Counted from the first letter of the stretch, positions 1 to 8,563 are shown. The stretch: 44,060 bases of DNA from Lachnospiraceae bacterium (GCA_029338875.1 JAQYBF010000115.1:1-44060); one strand, 5' to 3'. Notes: generated from the letters alone by a model not told the origin. A program made the numbers and translations.

Positions 1-1
1 G

Positions 2-325
2 CGCGGTTATGCGAAGGCGATGATGCCAATCACAAAGGAAGTAAAGAATCCGATCGGATCCGTGCACGGCGGCTGTCTCTTTACGCTTGCAGATGTTGTC
101 TGCGGAGCTGCTGCCAGTTCCTACGGAATGCAGGCGACAACACTGGATTCATCCTTTCATTTTCTGCGAGCAGGTCTTGAGGACGATGGCGAACTATACG
201 GCACGGCCCAGGTAATTAAACATGGAAAACGCATCACAGTTCTGGATACAAAGATCAGCGATCAGACCGGACGTATTCTTTGCACTGGGACCTTTACCTA
301 TATGTCAATTGGTAAAAAATTCTAA
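2..325 (+). CDS. PaaI-family hotdog thioesterase (5' truncated)
   Basis: Acyl-CoA thioesterase-like protein of the hotdog fold, probably hydrolysing an acyl- or aryl-CoA; the substrate cannot be told. The open frame runs in from the left edge (residues RGYAKA precede the first Met at 20), so the start lies outside the window. The family signature is clear: NPIGSVHGG (Asn and the HGG loop at the active site), then LADVVCGAAASS of the central helix and the beta strands to the C-terminus. It is the only gene on the plus strand and converges on rluD with 20 bp between the stops. Family assignment is secure; the physiological role is unknown. Confidence 0.85.
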   Translation, partial: RGYAKAMMPITKEVKNPIGSVHGGCLFTLADVVCGAAASSYGMQATTLDSSFHFLRAGLEDDGELYGTAQVIKHGKRITVLDTKISDQTGRILCTGTFTYMSIGKKF

Positions 326-345
326 TTTTGGTATATATTATCCTT

Positions 346-1263
346 TCAGAGATCTGTCCTCTTCAGCAGTTTCTGGAAATACTCCGGAAGCGGTGCTTCA
401 AATTCTACGTACTGCCCTGTCGTCGGATGAATAAAGCCGATTTTCCAGGCATGGAGAGTCTGGCCGACCAGGTGGGGAATCGGGCACTTCCTGGGGCCAT
501 AGAGAGGATCTCCAAGGAGCGGATGACCGATGGATGCCATATGTACGCGGATCTGGTGGGTACGTCCGGTATCCAGTTTGAATTCGCAATAGGTATAGTT
601 ATGGAAACGCTTCAGGACCTTGTAGTGAGTAATGGCAGGTTTTCCGTTTCTTTCATTGATGGCCATCTTCTTCCGGTCGTTGGGATTCCTTCCGATCGGC
701 GCATTGATGGTTCCCGTATCATTTTTCAGTACCCCGTGTACGATGCCGAGATATCTCCGATTTATGGAGTGAACGGCTAGCTGTTCGGCAATTTTCTGAT
801 GGGCCTTATCGTTTTTACAGATAATAAGGGAGCCTGTGGTGTCCTGATCGATCCGGTGAACGATGCCGGGCCGGAGGACGCCGTTAATCGAGGACAGACT
901 GTCCTTACAGTGGTACATGACCGCATTGACCAGGGTATGATCAGGATGGCCCGGCGCCGGATGAACCACCATATTCTTGGGCTTATTGACAATCAGAATG
1001 TCATCGTCCTCGTAAATGATATCCAGAGGGATGTCTTCTGCTTCGACGGACAGAACCTCCGGGTCCGGTTCATAGAGAATGCCCCTGTCACCAGCTGCTG
1101 TAAGATCCTTGGCCTTTACGGTTTTTCCATTCAGCCTTACATTTCCTTCAGAAATCAGCTTCTGAAAATAAGACCTTGACCGGTCCGGGAAAAGGACGGT
1201 CAGGGCCTTGTCAATCCGCATGTCTTTGGCTTCTTCAGTGATTAGAAAATCGCGTTCGGTCAT
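346..1263 (-). CDS. rluD: RluD-type 23S rRNA pseudouridine synthase
   Basis: RluA/RluD family enzyme that isomerises uridine to pseudouridine in large-subunit rRNA. It has an N-terminal S4 RNA-binding domain (about residues 14-60) and a catalytic domain with the signature HRIDQDTTG; Asp139 is the expected catalytic residue. The length of 305 aa is normal. It begins 2 bp after the lspA stop, so lspA and rluD are probably translationally coupled, an arrangement common in Firmicutes. RluD is the best match, but members of the RluA/C/D group are hard to separate, so the target uridines are inferred. Confidence 0.93.
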   Translation of the reverse strand: MTERDFLITEEAKDMRIDKALTVLFPDRSRSYFQKLISEGNVRLNGKTVKAKDLTAAGDRGILYEPDPEVLSVEAEDIPLDIIYEDDDILIVNKPKNMVVHPAPGHPDHTLVNAVMYHCKDSLSSINGVLRPGIVHRIDQDTTGSLIICKNDKAHQKIAEQLAVHSINRRYLGIVHGVLKNDTGTINAPIGRNPNDRKKMAINERNGKPAITHYKVLKRFHNYTYCEFKLDTGRTHQIRVHMASIGHPLLGDPLYGPRKCPIPHLVGQTLHAWKIGFIHPTTGQYVEFEAPLPEYFQKLLKRTDL

Positions 1264-1265
1264 CT

Positions 1266-1811
1266 TCAGGCAGCCTTTCGGAATGAGAAAAAGGTCGAAA
1301 GCTCATCTTCCTTATAGTAGAAAATAAAGAGAATAAAGAGAACAATGACGCTTAAACTGACATAGATATCGGCGACATTGAAGACCGGGAAATTGATGAG
1401 TGAGAAGTAGATGAAATCCACCACATAATGATTCTGGACCCGGTCGATATAATTTCCGAGAGCTCCGGCCAGAATGAAGAGCAGATCAACCCGCATGGCC
1501 TTATAGCGGTCTTTATTTGTGAGAAATGCAGACCGGATCACGAAGAACAGGATGAATGCCATAACAACCGGTGTAACGAAGGTCATGACCGTCTGGAAGC
1601 CATTCTGATTGGCGGCAAAGCTGAAGGCGGCTCCGGTATTTTCCAGATAGGTGAGCTGGAGAACTCCGGGTATCAGAAGGATATCGGACTTCCCCTTTAA
1701 ATTCATGACAGCCAGTGCCTTGGTCCACTGATCGAAGGCAATGGTGATGAATACGAAGATCAGAATAAAAAGAACTGTTTTTACGATGGTTTTAACTTTA
1801 CTATTTGACAT
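1266..1811 (-). CDS. lspA: Lipoprotein signal peptidase (signal peptidase II)
   Basis: Membrane aspartyl protease that cleaves the signal peptide of diacylglyceryl-modified prolipoproteins. Four hydrophobic segments are visible. The family motifs NTGAAFS (about residues 58-64), GN-x-x-DR (Asn120, Asp123, Arg124), VVDFI (Asp132) and FN-x-AD (Asn145, Asp148) are all present, so it should be active. An AGGA ribosome site lies 7 nt before the ATG. It sits 37 bp after aroB and almost touches rluD, forming an aroB-lspA-rluD unit. A likely client is the carboxypeptidase lipoprotein encoded at 5810-6820. Confidence 0.95.
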   Translation of the reverse strand: MSNSKVKTIVKTVLFILIFVFITIAFDQWTKALAVMNLKGKSDILLIPGVLQLTYLENTGAAFSFAANQNGFQTVMTFVTPVVMAFILFFVIRSAFLTNKDRYKAMRVDLLFILAGALGNYIDRVQNHYVVDFIYFSLINFPVFNVADIYVSLSVIVLFILFIFYYKEDELSTFFSFRKAA

Positions 1812-1848
1812 TTTTTAATCCTGTTATCTGTACTGAGTTAGATCAAAG

Positions 1849-3018
1849 TTAGTTCAGAACTCTCTTAATGCCCTCAAGGATTTCCACATCGCTGATATCC
1901 GTCTGAATGACGGCATTTCCGATGCCATCCAGTAGAATGAAACGGATTTTACTTCCGGCCCGTTTCTTATCGGAATGTGTGGCCTCAAGAACTTCTTCCG
2001 GAGTCGGCATGGCATCCACTTTTATCGCTGCACGGTCGGACAGTTTCACCGGCAGTCCGAAGGACTGAATGAGCCGGACCCCGCTCTCCTCTTCTGCCGC
2101 GCTGATCAGGCCTCTCTGTCTGGAAAGGAAGAGACTTGCCACCATACCCAGACCAACGCAGTCGCCATGGAATAAGGTGAAATTCATTTTCTTTTCGATA
2201 GCGTGTCCAATGGTATGACCGAAATTCAGAATAGCCCGTATGCCTTTTTCCCTAGGATCCTGTTCGACAACTGCCTTCTTGTAGGCACAGGAGGCCCGGA
2301 CAATGGTCCGAAGAGCTTCCGGCTCACGAGCAAGGATCCTGTCATGGAGATCTGACAGCTGATCCAGAAAACTCTTATCACAGATGAAGCCGTATTTTAC
2401 GACCTCTCCGAGACCGGAAATCAGCTGCTCCTGGGGAAGGGTCGAATAGACCTGGTCATTCATGTAGACCAGTCTTGGCATATAGAAGGCACCGACCATG
2501 TTCTTATAGGACTGGAAGTCAACGCCGGTTTTGCCGCCGACGGAGGAATCCACCTGGCTTAAGAGTGTTGTCGGAATCTGGATGAAATCAACGCCGCGCA
2601 GATAGGTGGCTGCCGCAAAGCCGGTCATATCTCCGATGACTCCGCCTCCCAGGGCTAGAAGCAGGGACTGGCGGTCATAATGCTCCTCAATCAGCTTCTG
2701 ATAGATGAGACGGATGGAATCCAGATTCTTATACTCTTCTCCTGCCGGAAGAACAATATGATCCAGGGGGATCTGAAGAACTTTCAGATCTGCCTCGAGT
2801 TTTGAGAGAAAATGCGGACCGACGTTTGAATCCGTTACGATCAGGATTTTACTGTAGGAAGTTTTGATGGAATCTTCGACCTTCTGAATCTCATTCGGAA
2901 GATCCCGAAAGGAATCACGGAAAACGATGGAATAGAGAAAATTACCATCGGGCCCCATAACAGGGAGATCTCCGGTCTGACTCTGAAGTTTCCTGTCATC
3001 TGACTGATTATTTACCAT
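1849..3018 (-). CDS. aroB: 3-dehydroquinate synthase
   Basis: Second step of the shikimate pathway: converts DAHP to 3-dehydroquinate using NAD and a divalent metal. The NAD-binding GGGVIGD loop (about 124-130), the phosphate-binding segment IPTTLLSQVDSSVGGKTG, and the metal and active-site residues Glu205, His268, His272 and His284 are all present. The 389 aa length includes about 25 polar N-terminal residues beyond the usual start of the fold. An AGGAG lies 12 nt before the ATG, a long spacing. No other shikimate gene is in the window. It is separated from sepF by a terminator, so it probably starts its own transcript. Confidence 0.96.
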   Translation of the reverse strand: MVNNQSDDRKLQSQTGDLPVMGPDGNFLYSIVFRDSFRDLPNEIQKVEDSIKTSYSKILIVTDSNVGPHFLSKLEADLKVLQIPLDHIVLPAGEEYKNLDSIRLIYQKLIEEHYDRQSLLLALGGGVIGDMTGFAAATYLRGVDFIQIPTTLLSQVDSSVGGKTGVDFQSYKNMVGAFYMPRLVYMNDQVYSTLPQEQLISGLGEVVKYGFICDKSFLDQLSDLHDRILAREPEALRTIVRASCAYKKAVVEQDPREKGIRAILNFGHTIGHAIEKKMNFTLFHGDCVGLGMVASLFLSRQRGLISAAEEESGVRLIQSFGLPVKLSDRAAIKVDAMPTPEEVLEATHSDKKRAGSKIRFILLDGIGNAVIQTDISDVEILEGIKRVLN

Positions 3019-3071
3019 CTGACTGTTTCACTCCTATCTGTAGAACTTCTGATTTCACGATAAAGTTCATG

Positions 3072-3100
3072 TAAAAGAAAAGCGGCAGTCTGACTGCCGC
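3072..3100 (-). terminator. Rho-independent terminator after sepF
   Basis: A perfect 8-bp stem (GCGGCAGT / ACTGCCGC, 3082-3100) with a 3-nt loop is followed on the minus strand by TTTCTTTTAC. It lies 31 bp beyond the sepF stop and ends the mgsA-to-sepF transcript ahead of aroB. Confidence 0.85.
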
Positions 3101-3130
3101 CTTAAAAATTACCGATTCAAATTCCGCCTG

Positions 3131-3688
3131 TCAGAAGCCGGTCTGAATGCCGGAGAAATCAAAGGCGTTGACAATATCCTGCAGGTCTCCGGAAATGGAA
3201 ACACCGGCAGGGGTAATAATGAAAATATAGTTGCTGATCTTCTGCAGATTGCCGTTTAAAGCATAAATACAGCCGGAAGAGAAATCAATGATCCGCTGAG
3301 CAAGACCAACATCCACACCTTCCATATTGACGATAACGGTCTGATTGCTGATCAGGGTCTCTGCGATTTCCATCGCATCATTGAAGTCTGTCGGCTTGAA
3401 CACACAGACGGACATCTCGCCGTTACCCTTCTTGGAACGAAGGGGAGTGATCTTGGAGCCGCTCCGGTTGGTGGTCACCTTATGATCAAAGCGGCTGCTC
3501 TTGGAATCATGTTCATCGGATTCTTCATTCGATGCATCATCCGTCTCTTCTGCCTTCCTGCTGTTCCTCAGGCTGAAACTTCTGCTTCCCTGATCTTCTT
3601 CCTCTTCTTCGTAATCTTCGTCATTGTAATCTTCGTCTTCATCATCATTCAGACGCATAACATCAAGGAATTTAGAAAATACGCTCAT
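3131..3688 (-). CDS. sepF: Cell division protein SepF
   Basis: FtsZ-bundling division protein that tethers the Z-ring to the membrane in Gram-positive bacteria. The short N-terminal segment is followed by a very acidic linker (about residues 14-35, nearly all Asp/Glu/Tyr), a Ser/Arg-rich stretch, and the C-terminal SepF domain from about residue 88 (VCVFKPTDFNDAMEIAETL...VNMEGVD...RIIDFSSG...YALNG). Length of 185 aa is typical of clostridial SepF. A GGAGAG site lies 5 nt before the ATG. It follows yggS by 12 bp, the widespread yggS-sepF pairing, but the usual ylmG/ylmH genes do not follow. Confidence 0.95.
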   Translation of the reverse strand: MSVFSKFLDVMRLNDDEDEDYNDEDYEEEEEDQGSRSFSLRNSRKAEETDDASNEESDEHDSKSSRFDHKVTTNRSGSKITPLRSKKGNGEMSVCVFKPTDFNDAMEIAETLISNQTVIVNMEGVDVGLAQRIIDFSSGCIYALNGNLQKISNYIFIITPAGVSISGDLQDIVNAFDFSGIQTGF

Positions 3689-3700
3689 TATTTCTCTCCA

Positions 3701-4408
3701 TCATTTCATACGTGAATAGTCACGGGCACCGAAAATTCCGGTACCGACACGAACCATGGTAGAACCCTCTTCAACAGCAACAATGTAGTCATTTGTCATA
3801 CCCATGGATAGAACATCCATTTCTACATTATCAATGTTTTCCCGGCCTATGTCAACCGATAACTGCTTCATGCCGCGGAAGATCTCCCGGTTTTCCTCAG
3901 GATTTTCAACGAAGGGAGCAATGGTCATAAGACCCTTGATTCTTACATTTTCCAGCTCGCTGATCTCACGAACCAGCTCCTCGGTTTCCTCCGGAGCAAT
4001 GCCGAATTTGGAATTTTCTCCGGCATAATTGACCTCAATCAGAATGGGAATGATACAGTTGTTCTTCTTGGCATGGATATTGATCTCTTCAGCCAGGCGA
4101 TAGCTGTCAACGGAATGGATGAGAGCGACCTTTCCGGCAATGTACTTGACCTTGTTTCTCTGCAGGTGACCGATCATATGCCAGCGGATATCTGTCGGCA
4201 TCTGCTCGATCTTTCCGGTCAGCTCCTGAACCTTGTTCTCGCCGAAATCTCTGGCTCCTGCGGCATAGGCTCTTCTCAGGTCCTCGATCGGCTTGGTTTT
4301 ACTTACGGCGATCAGGGTTACCTCTTTGGGATCACGCCCTGCTCTTTTGCAGGCTTCTCTGATCTCTTCTCTGACATGGTCTAAATTTGCTTCAATTTCT
4401 GCTGCCAT
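3701..4408 (-). CDS. yggS: YggS/PLPBP-family pyridoxal phosphate-binding protein
   Basis: Single-domain alanine-racemase-like TIM barrel that binds PLP and takes part in vitamin B6 homeostasis; family members have no clear enzymatic activity. The PLP lysine is Lys37 in LIAVSKTKP, and the motifs FGENKVQEL, HMIGHLQRNK and SMGMTNDY of this family are present. An AGGAGG site lies 7 nt before the ATG. It stands between the HlyD-like gene and sepF in a tightly packed unit, as in many Firmicutes. Length (235 aa) is normal. Confidence 0.94.
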   Translation of the reverse strand: MAAEIEANLDHVREEIREACKRAGRDPKEVTLIAVSKTKPIEDLRRAYAAGARDFGENKVQELTGKIEQMPTDIRWHMIGHLQRNKVKYIAGKVALIHSVDSYRLAEEINIHAKKNNCIIPILIEVNYAGENSKFGIAPEETEELVREISELENVRIKGLMTIAPFVENPEENREIFRGMKQLSVDIGRENIDNVEMDVLSMGMTNDYIVAVEEGSTMVRVGTGIFGARDYSRMK

Positions 4409-4419
4409 GATTTGGCCTC

Positions 4420-5796
4420 CTAATTTATTATTTCATCTTCCTTCACAGAGCTTCCGTCCAATGCGATATGGTCGTAGAGGCTGACTCCATAGGGAGTTCC
4501 GCTTTTCACGACGGTATAGTCAGTATTCTGGAAGACAATCTCAATACGATTGAATACGGCGTATCCCTTGTTGACATTGAAAACGCCCTTCAATTTTGCG
4601 GTTTTCTTTCCGACCCGCCATTTATTCACGGAGTTCGTCTGATAGATCATATCGGATGCTTTGACATCCGAGGAATCGATATAGTAATTATCATCATCCG
4701 CATAGAAAATGGTTGGAGTGATCAGTCCCTCATCCTCTCTTCCGCTGACCAGGAATCCCAGATCATCGCTGTCCCTTCCTGCCGAGAAATAGGATTTTGG
4801 AATGACAAAGAACCTCTTCTCCGTAATGGAAGAATTCGGAATCTTAAGTCCGGATTCACTGTCTAAAAGAAGCTCAATGGAGATCATTCTCTGATCTGCA
4901 TAGCGGTCCACACTGTCGTTCAGGGAAAGATTCAGATAGGTATTTCCATTCTTTTCGATGAAATTTACACCGGCGGCTGTCTCTGCCTGATCCCGGTCAA
5001 AGCGGATCCGTATGTTCTTGGCATCGCCGATCTCCTTTTTCAGATTCGAATCGATTTTAAGAATCAGATTCCAGTCATCGGAAGTGATCTGCTTATAGAC
5101 CGGAGCACCGGCGGCAAGCTGACTTGTGGTCCTTAAATCCGTGGTCTTATATCTGGACGAATCCAGATCGGCATCGGTAAAGGAATCTACGGTAAGCCCC
5201 TCTCCTCCGTCAGTGGAATAGATCAGATATCCCGGAGTCTGGGCATTGTAAATATGATAGGTACCGGCGGCTGCGGCCTGCTGAATGGCATCCGCATGAT
5301 TCGAGGCAGAACCCATCTGAAAGGCCTGGTCAGTCGTATTGGTGAGATCCGATTCGAAGCTGTAAGTCTTTAAGAAATTATTGGGATCATAGGAATTCTC
5401 GAAATCGGAAGCGGCTTCCTCGAATTCGTCCAGATTCTGGTCCGGAAGATCTTCAGAAGAGCTTGTTGTCTGATTCATGGCCTTGACCAGGCCGCCCTGA
5501 TCGTCGATTGCGTAGACCGAGGTCAGAACGCCGACCTCGCTGCCGTTTTTAGCATAATAGAAGGGATATCCGGCCCGGTCCGTCGATACAATGTTTTCCT
5601 GACGGATGGCAAGAGCCTGGTAATGGTTATCCTGGGCAATGGTACCGGCCTGAACCTCGTAAACGGCAGCATGATTTCCCGTCAGATAGGAAATGCCGTG
5701 ATAGGCCAGATAGATCAGAAGAATCAGGCAGACGATAATGGCAATATTCAATTGATAAAGAGGTCTGAATTTTACAAGTTTCTTTTTTCCTGCCAT
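4420..5796 (-). CDS. Membrane-anchored HlyD-like protein of the sepF cluster
   Basis: A 458-residue protein with a basic N-terminus, one membrane segment (about residues 17-37) and a long extracytoplasmic region rich in beta strands. Short segments after the membrane span (YEVQAGTIAQDNHYQALAIRQENIV) resemble the start of HlyD-type adaptor proteins, and similar proteins are often annotated as HlyD family in clostridia. No transporter gene is next to it, so export function is not supported. Position between a D,D-carboxypeptidase and yggS-sepF suggests a role in wall assembly or division; that is inference. The ribosome site is weak. The gap to the carboxypeptidase stop is 13 bp. Confidence 0.6.
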   Translation of the reverse strand: MAGKKKLVKFRPLYQLNIAIIVCLILLIYLAYHGISYLTGNHAAVYEVQAGTIAQDNHYQALAIRQENIVSTDRAGYPFYYAKNGSEVGVLTSVYAIDDQGGLVKAMNQTTSSSEDLPDQNLDEFEEAASDFENSYDPNNFLKTYSFESDLTNTTDQAFQMGSASNHADAIQQAAAAGTYHIYNAQTPGYLIYSTDGGEGLTVDSFTDADLDSSRYKTTDLRTTSQLAAGAPVYKQITSDDWNLILKIDSNLKKEIGDAKNIRIRFDRDQAETAAGVNFIEKNGNTYLNLSLNDSVDRYADQRMISIELLLDSESGLKIPNSSITEKRFFVIPKSYFSAGRDSDDLGFLVSGREDEGLITPTIFYADDDNYYIDSSDVKASDMIYQTNSVNKWRVGKKTAKLKGVFNVNKGYAVFNRIEIVFQNTDYTVVKSGTPYGVSLYDHIALDGSSVKEDEIIN

Positions 5797-5809
5797 TCGT
5801 AATCGTCTC

Positions 5810-6820
5810 TTATGAATTCTTGATTAACTGGTTCTGTGCGGCCGTCAGAATCTCATTCATATCCTGATAGAGATAGTAGGTACTTTCTGCCTTATAGACA
5901 ACGGAAACCAGCTGATCTCCGTTTGAAGCCGTGGAAAGAAGGACCAGACAGTGCTTGGCCTGGCCGGTCGTACCGGTTTTTCCGCCGACGACGGTAATTC
6001 CGTCCGGTGCCTTCTTACCGCCTTTCAGATACTGGCAGGAATTGTTCCAGGTCTGCTGAACGGGAGCGCCGGCAGCATTCCGGTAGAAGGCATTGAAGGC
6101 GGTCGAGCTGATCAGCTGGACAAAGTCATCATACTTTACGGCCTCAGAGAAAATCAGGTACATGTCATAGGCTGTTGTGTAGTGATTGTCATCATGCAGG
6201 CCGTTTACTGTCACAAAATGACTGTGGGTTGCACCGAGGGCATTGGCTTCCTTGTTCATGAGTTCTACAAATTTGTCCGTAGAACCGCTGACAGCATCTG
6301 CAATGGCGATGGCAGCGTCATTGCCGCTGGGAAGCATCAGCCCGTAGAGAAGCTGACGAAGACTGATCACATCTCCCGGCTGAAGATTCGCAACGGAAGA
6401 ACCGGATTCCAGGCCGAGGATATCAGATCCGACCGTGACATCCTGATCCAGCTTCCCGTATTTTACAGCCAGTAAAGCAGTCAGAATCTTGGTCGTGGAC
6501 GCCGGGTAGACCTGGTCCAGCATATGATAGCCATATAAGGTCTTGTTCTGTGTGATATCAAATACTGCTGCCGCACCGCATCTGGCAATATCCGGAGCCA
6601 GATCCGCTGCGGAATCTTCCGATGCCGGAAGAGCCAGCTTAGCAGAAAAGGCTGTGACTGTACCGGACGGGGCCGAATCGGTCAGACCATATTCATCCGA
6701 GCTGTCATAGACATTGTATGCATTCGAAACCCTCTGTCCGCATCCGGTCAGAGAAAGGATGAAAACAGAGATCAGCAGAAATACGAGAGTTTTCTTTTTC
6801 AACTTACTTATACATTTCAC
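5810..6820 (-). CDS. D-alanyl-D-alanine carboxypeptidase lipoprotein
   Basis: Low-molecular-weight penicillin-binding protein (S11 family, DacF-like) that removes the terminal D-Ala from peptidoglycan stem peptides outside the membrane. The three active-site motifs are intact: STTK (Ser108, Lys111), SGN (Ser165) and KTG (Lys281). The N-terminus is a lipoprotein signal peptide ending in the lipobox LTGC, so LspA should process it. The start is not ATG: I chose GTG at 6820, 12 nt after GAGGAG; TTG at 6844 is open but lies upstream of that site. Either start overlaps the 3' end of mgsA, implying translational coupling. Confidence 0.88.
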   Translation of the reverse strand: MKCISKLKKKTLVFLLISVFILSLTGCGQRVSNAYNVYDSSDEYGLTDSAPSGTVTAFSAKLALPASEDSAADLAPDIARCGAAAVFDITQNKTLYGYHMLDQVYPASTTKILTALLAVKYGKLDQDVTVGSDILGLESGSSVANLQPGDVISLRQLLYGLMLPSGNDAAIAIADAVSGSTDKFVELMNKEANALGATHSHFVTVNGLHDDNHYTTAYDMYLIFSEAVKYDDFVQLISSTAFNAFYRNAAGAPVQQTWNNSCQYLKGGKKAPDGITVVGGKTGTTGQAKHCLVLLSTASNGDQLVSVVYKAESTYYLYQDMNEILTAAQNQLIKNS

Positions 6821-7199
6821 GCCAGTCAAGATCTCCTCTGTCAAGTGCTTTGATCAACAGCTCAGCTGTCGCAAGATTGGTCGCAAGCGGAATATTGTTT
6901 GCATCGCAGATCCTTACAATGCTGTTGACATCCGGTTCGTTGGATCTGACACGGAAGGGATCACGGAGAAAGATCACAAGATCGATATTGTTGTGTTCGA
7001 TCTGTGCTCCCAGCTGCTGGGTACCGCCCAGATGTCCGGCAAGGAATTTGTGAACGGACAGGTTGGTTACTTCCTCGACTAACCGTCCGGTTGTTCCGGT
7101 TGCGTAAAGTTCATTTTTAGCCAGTATATTCCGATAAGCGATGCAGAAGTTCTGCATGAGCTTTTTCTTTGAATCATGTGCGACAAGACCAATATTCAT
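6804..7199 (-). CDS. mgsA: Methylglyoxal synthase homologue with substituted catalytic residues
   Basis: Methylglyoxal synthases convert dihydroxyacetone phosphate to methylglyoxal and phosphate. The fold is clear: NIGLVAHDSKK at the N-terminus (His8), the phosphate loop ATGTTG (33-38), LGG-x-QQ-x-GA, IFLRDP (Asp80), EPDV (Asp90) and the IPLATN-x-ATAE C-terminus. However, the catalytic base Asp71 of the E. coli enzyme aligns with Thr60 here (GGTQQ instead of GGDQQ), and His98 aligns with Asn87. His19, Asp91 and Asp101 equivalents are kept. It may therefore be a weak enzyme or a regulatory homologue. AGGAGG lies 6 nt before the ATG; a promoter is proposed at 7327-7355. Confidence 0.85.
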   Translation of the reverse strand: MNIGLVAHDSKKKLMQNFCIAYRNILAKNELYATGTTGRLVEEVTNLSVHKFLAGHLGGTQQLGAQIEHNNIDLVIFLRDPFRVRSNEPDVNSIVRICDANNIPLATNLATAELLIKALDRGDLDWREMYK

Positions 7200-7326
7200 A
7201 ACTTACCTCCTTTATTGTCATGATTTCTTTAGAGATCAGGACCTGCGCCGCCTTACGAACAAAGTTCAAATACGGAGGAATGGCGGCTGCTCCTTACTCT
7301 ATGAAATTAAATCAGTTCCCCCTCTG

Positions 7327-7355
7327 TATATAATACGACAAATCACACCTGTCTA
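7327..7355 (-). promoter_or_regulatory. Possible promoter for mgsA and the downstream sepF unit
   Basis: On the minus strand TAGACA (7350-7355) and TATATA (7327-7332) are 17 bp apart, about 130 bp upstream of mgsA. The -10 box is imperfect (4 of 6). The 227-bp gap between rodA and mgsA holds nothing else that I recognise. Confidence 0.45.
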
Positions 7356-7426
7356 CATAGTCAGGATTAGAAAAAATCATGATTGAAACTGCTCCAGGGA
7401 CTGTTCTCCAGACTCCCCTGTTCTTC

Positions 7427-8539
7427 TTAGCGTTCATAGAACTTCTTCGCCTGAAGCCCTACATTTAAGACGAGTCCGATACCGATATAGATCGTGACGA
7501 GCGAGGTCAGGCCGTAGCTTACAAAGGGAAGGGTCAGGCCGGTATTCGGCATCAGTCCGGTAACAACACAGATATTGACGAAGCTCTGGAAGCCGATGAT
7601 GGAGGCAATGCCGATACAGATCAGCTTTCCGGCATCGTTCTTGGCTCTCTTTGCAATGCGGAGGCACTGGATGACGATGAAGAGCATGAGAAGAATCAGG
7701 ATGCAGGATCCGATAAAACCGATTTCCTCTCCTGCTACTGCAAAAATGAAGTCCGTATGGGGCTCTGAGATGTAGTTTCCGTTCTTGACAGAGTTCCAGT
7801 CGTTGTTGTTCAGGCCCTTGCCCAGAAGCTGGCCGGAGCCGATGGCCATGATGGAGTTCTGCTGCTGGTAGGAGCTCTCCGGATAGTCATTGGGACGAAG
7901 CCAGGCCAGAATACGCTTCTTCTGATAGCCCTTGATAAAGGGCACCGTGCCGGTCTGCATGGAATAGAGAATGAAGACCGCAATGGCAGGAATCGAGATT
8001 GAAAGCACAGGAACCACAACCTTTGAGGTAAGGCCGGCGGCATAGAACATAGTGACGACGACCATGAGAGTTACGATGGTGGTCGACAGATCCGGCTCCT
8101 TCAGAATCAGAAGCAGGGGGATTCCAATGTAGATCAGGGTCAGAAGAAGCCGCTTCCTTGTATTCATGGACTCCATAAAGTGGGTGAAATACCAGGCAAA
8201 AAAGAGAACCAGGAAAATTTTCGAGATTTCAGATGGCTGGAAACGAATACCGACATTGATCCACCGCTTGGCACCGAGTGAGCTGTCTCCGAAGAGGAGA
8301 ACCGAAAGAAGAAGGAGAATCGTCAGGACGTAATAGATCCAGTGGAAACGCAGAAGAAATTCAAAATCCACAAGGGAAACAATGAACATGAGGATAACGC
8401 CGATGATCATACCGACGATCTGCTTTGACTGGTTATCGGAGTTGGCACTACCGATAATCATGATTCCGATGATGGTCAGGGCAACGACGGCAATGACCAG
8501 AGGCAGATTATAATTTTTAAACTTATAATTATGGAACAT
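7427..8539 (-). CDS. rodA: RodA peptidoglycan glycosyltransferase (SEDS family)
   Basis: Polytopic SEDS protein that polymerises lipid II into glycan strands for side-wall growth, working with the class B PBP encoded upstream. About ten membrane spans are visible in 370 aa. The catalytic-Asp region HTDFIFAVAGEEIG is present, as is the C-terminal signature PNTG-x-x-LPFVSYGLTS, which has Leu where SYGGSS/SYGGTS is common. It starts 24 bp after minC. RodA is preferred to FtsW or SpoVE because of the mre/PBP2 context. Confidence 0.93.
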   Translation of the reverse strand: MFHNYKFKNYNLPLVIAVVALTIIGIMIIGSANSDNQSKQIVGMIIGVILMFIVSLVDFEFLLRFHWIYYVLTILLLLSVLLFGDSSLGAKRWINVGIRFQPSEISKIFLVLFFAWYFTHFMESMNTRKRLLLTLIYIGIPLLLILKEPDLSTTIVTLMVVVTMFYAAGLTSKVVVPVLSISIPAIAVFILYSMQTGTVPFIKGYQKKRILAWLRPNDYPESSYQQQNSIMAIGSGQLLGKGLNNNDWNSVKNGNYISEPHTDFIFAVAGEEIGFIGSCILILLMLFIVIQCLRIAKRAKNDAGKLICIGIASIIGFQSFVNICVVTGLMPNTGLTLPFVSYGLTSLVTIYIGIGLVLNVGLQAKKFYER

Positions 8540-8563
8540 AAGATCAAGGCTCCCATTTTTCTT

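Noticed and set aside
326-345. Bidirectional terminator between the thioesterase gene and rluD
   Set aside because: The 20-bp gap is AT-rich but contains no stem of useful length.
7371-7420. Rho-independent terminator after rodA
   Set aside because: An imperfect CAGGG...CCCTG hairpin (7395-7420) is present, but the nearest T-run starts roughly 16-20 nt further on, so it is not a canonical terminator.
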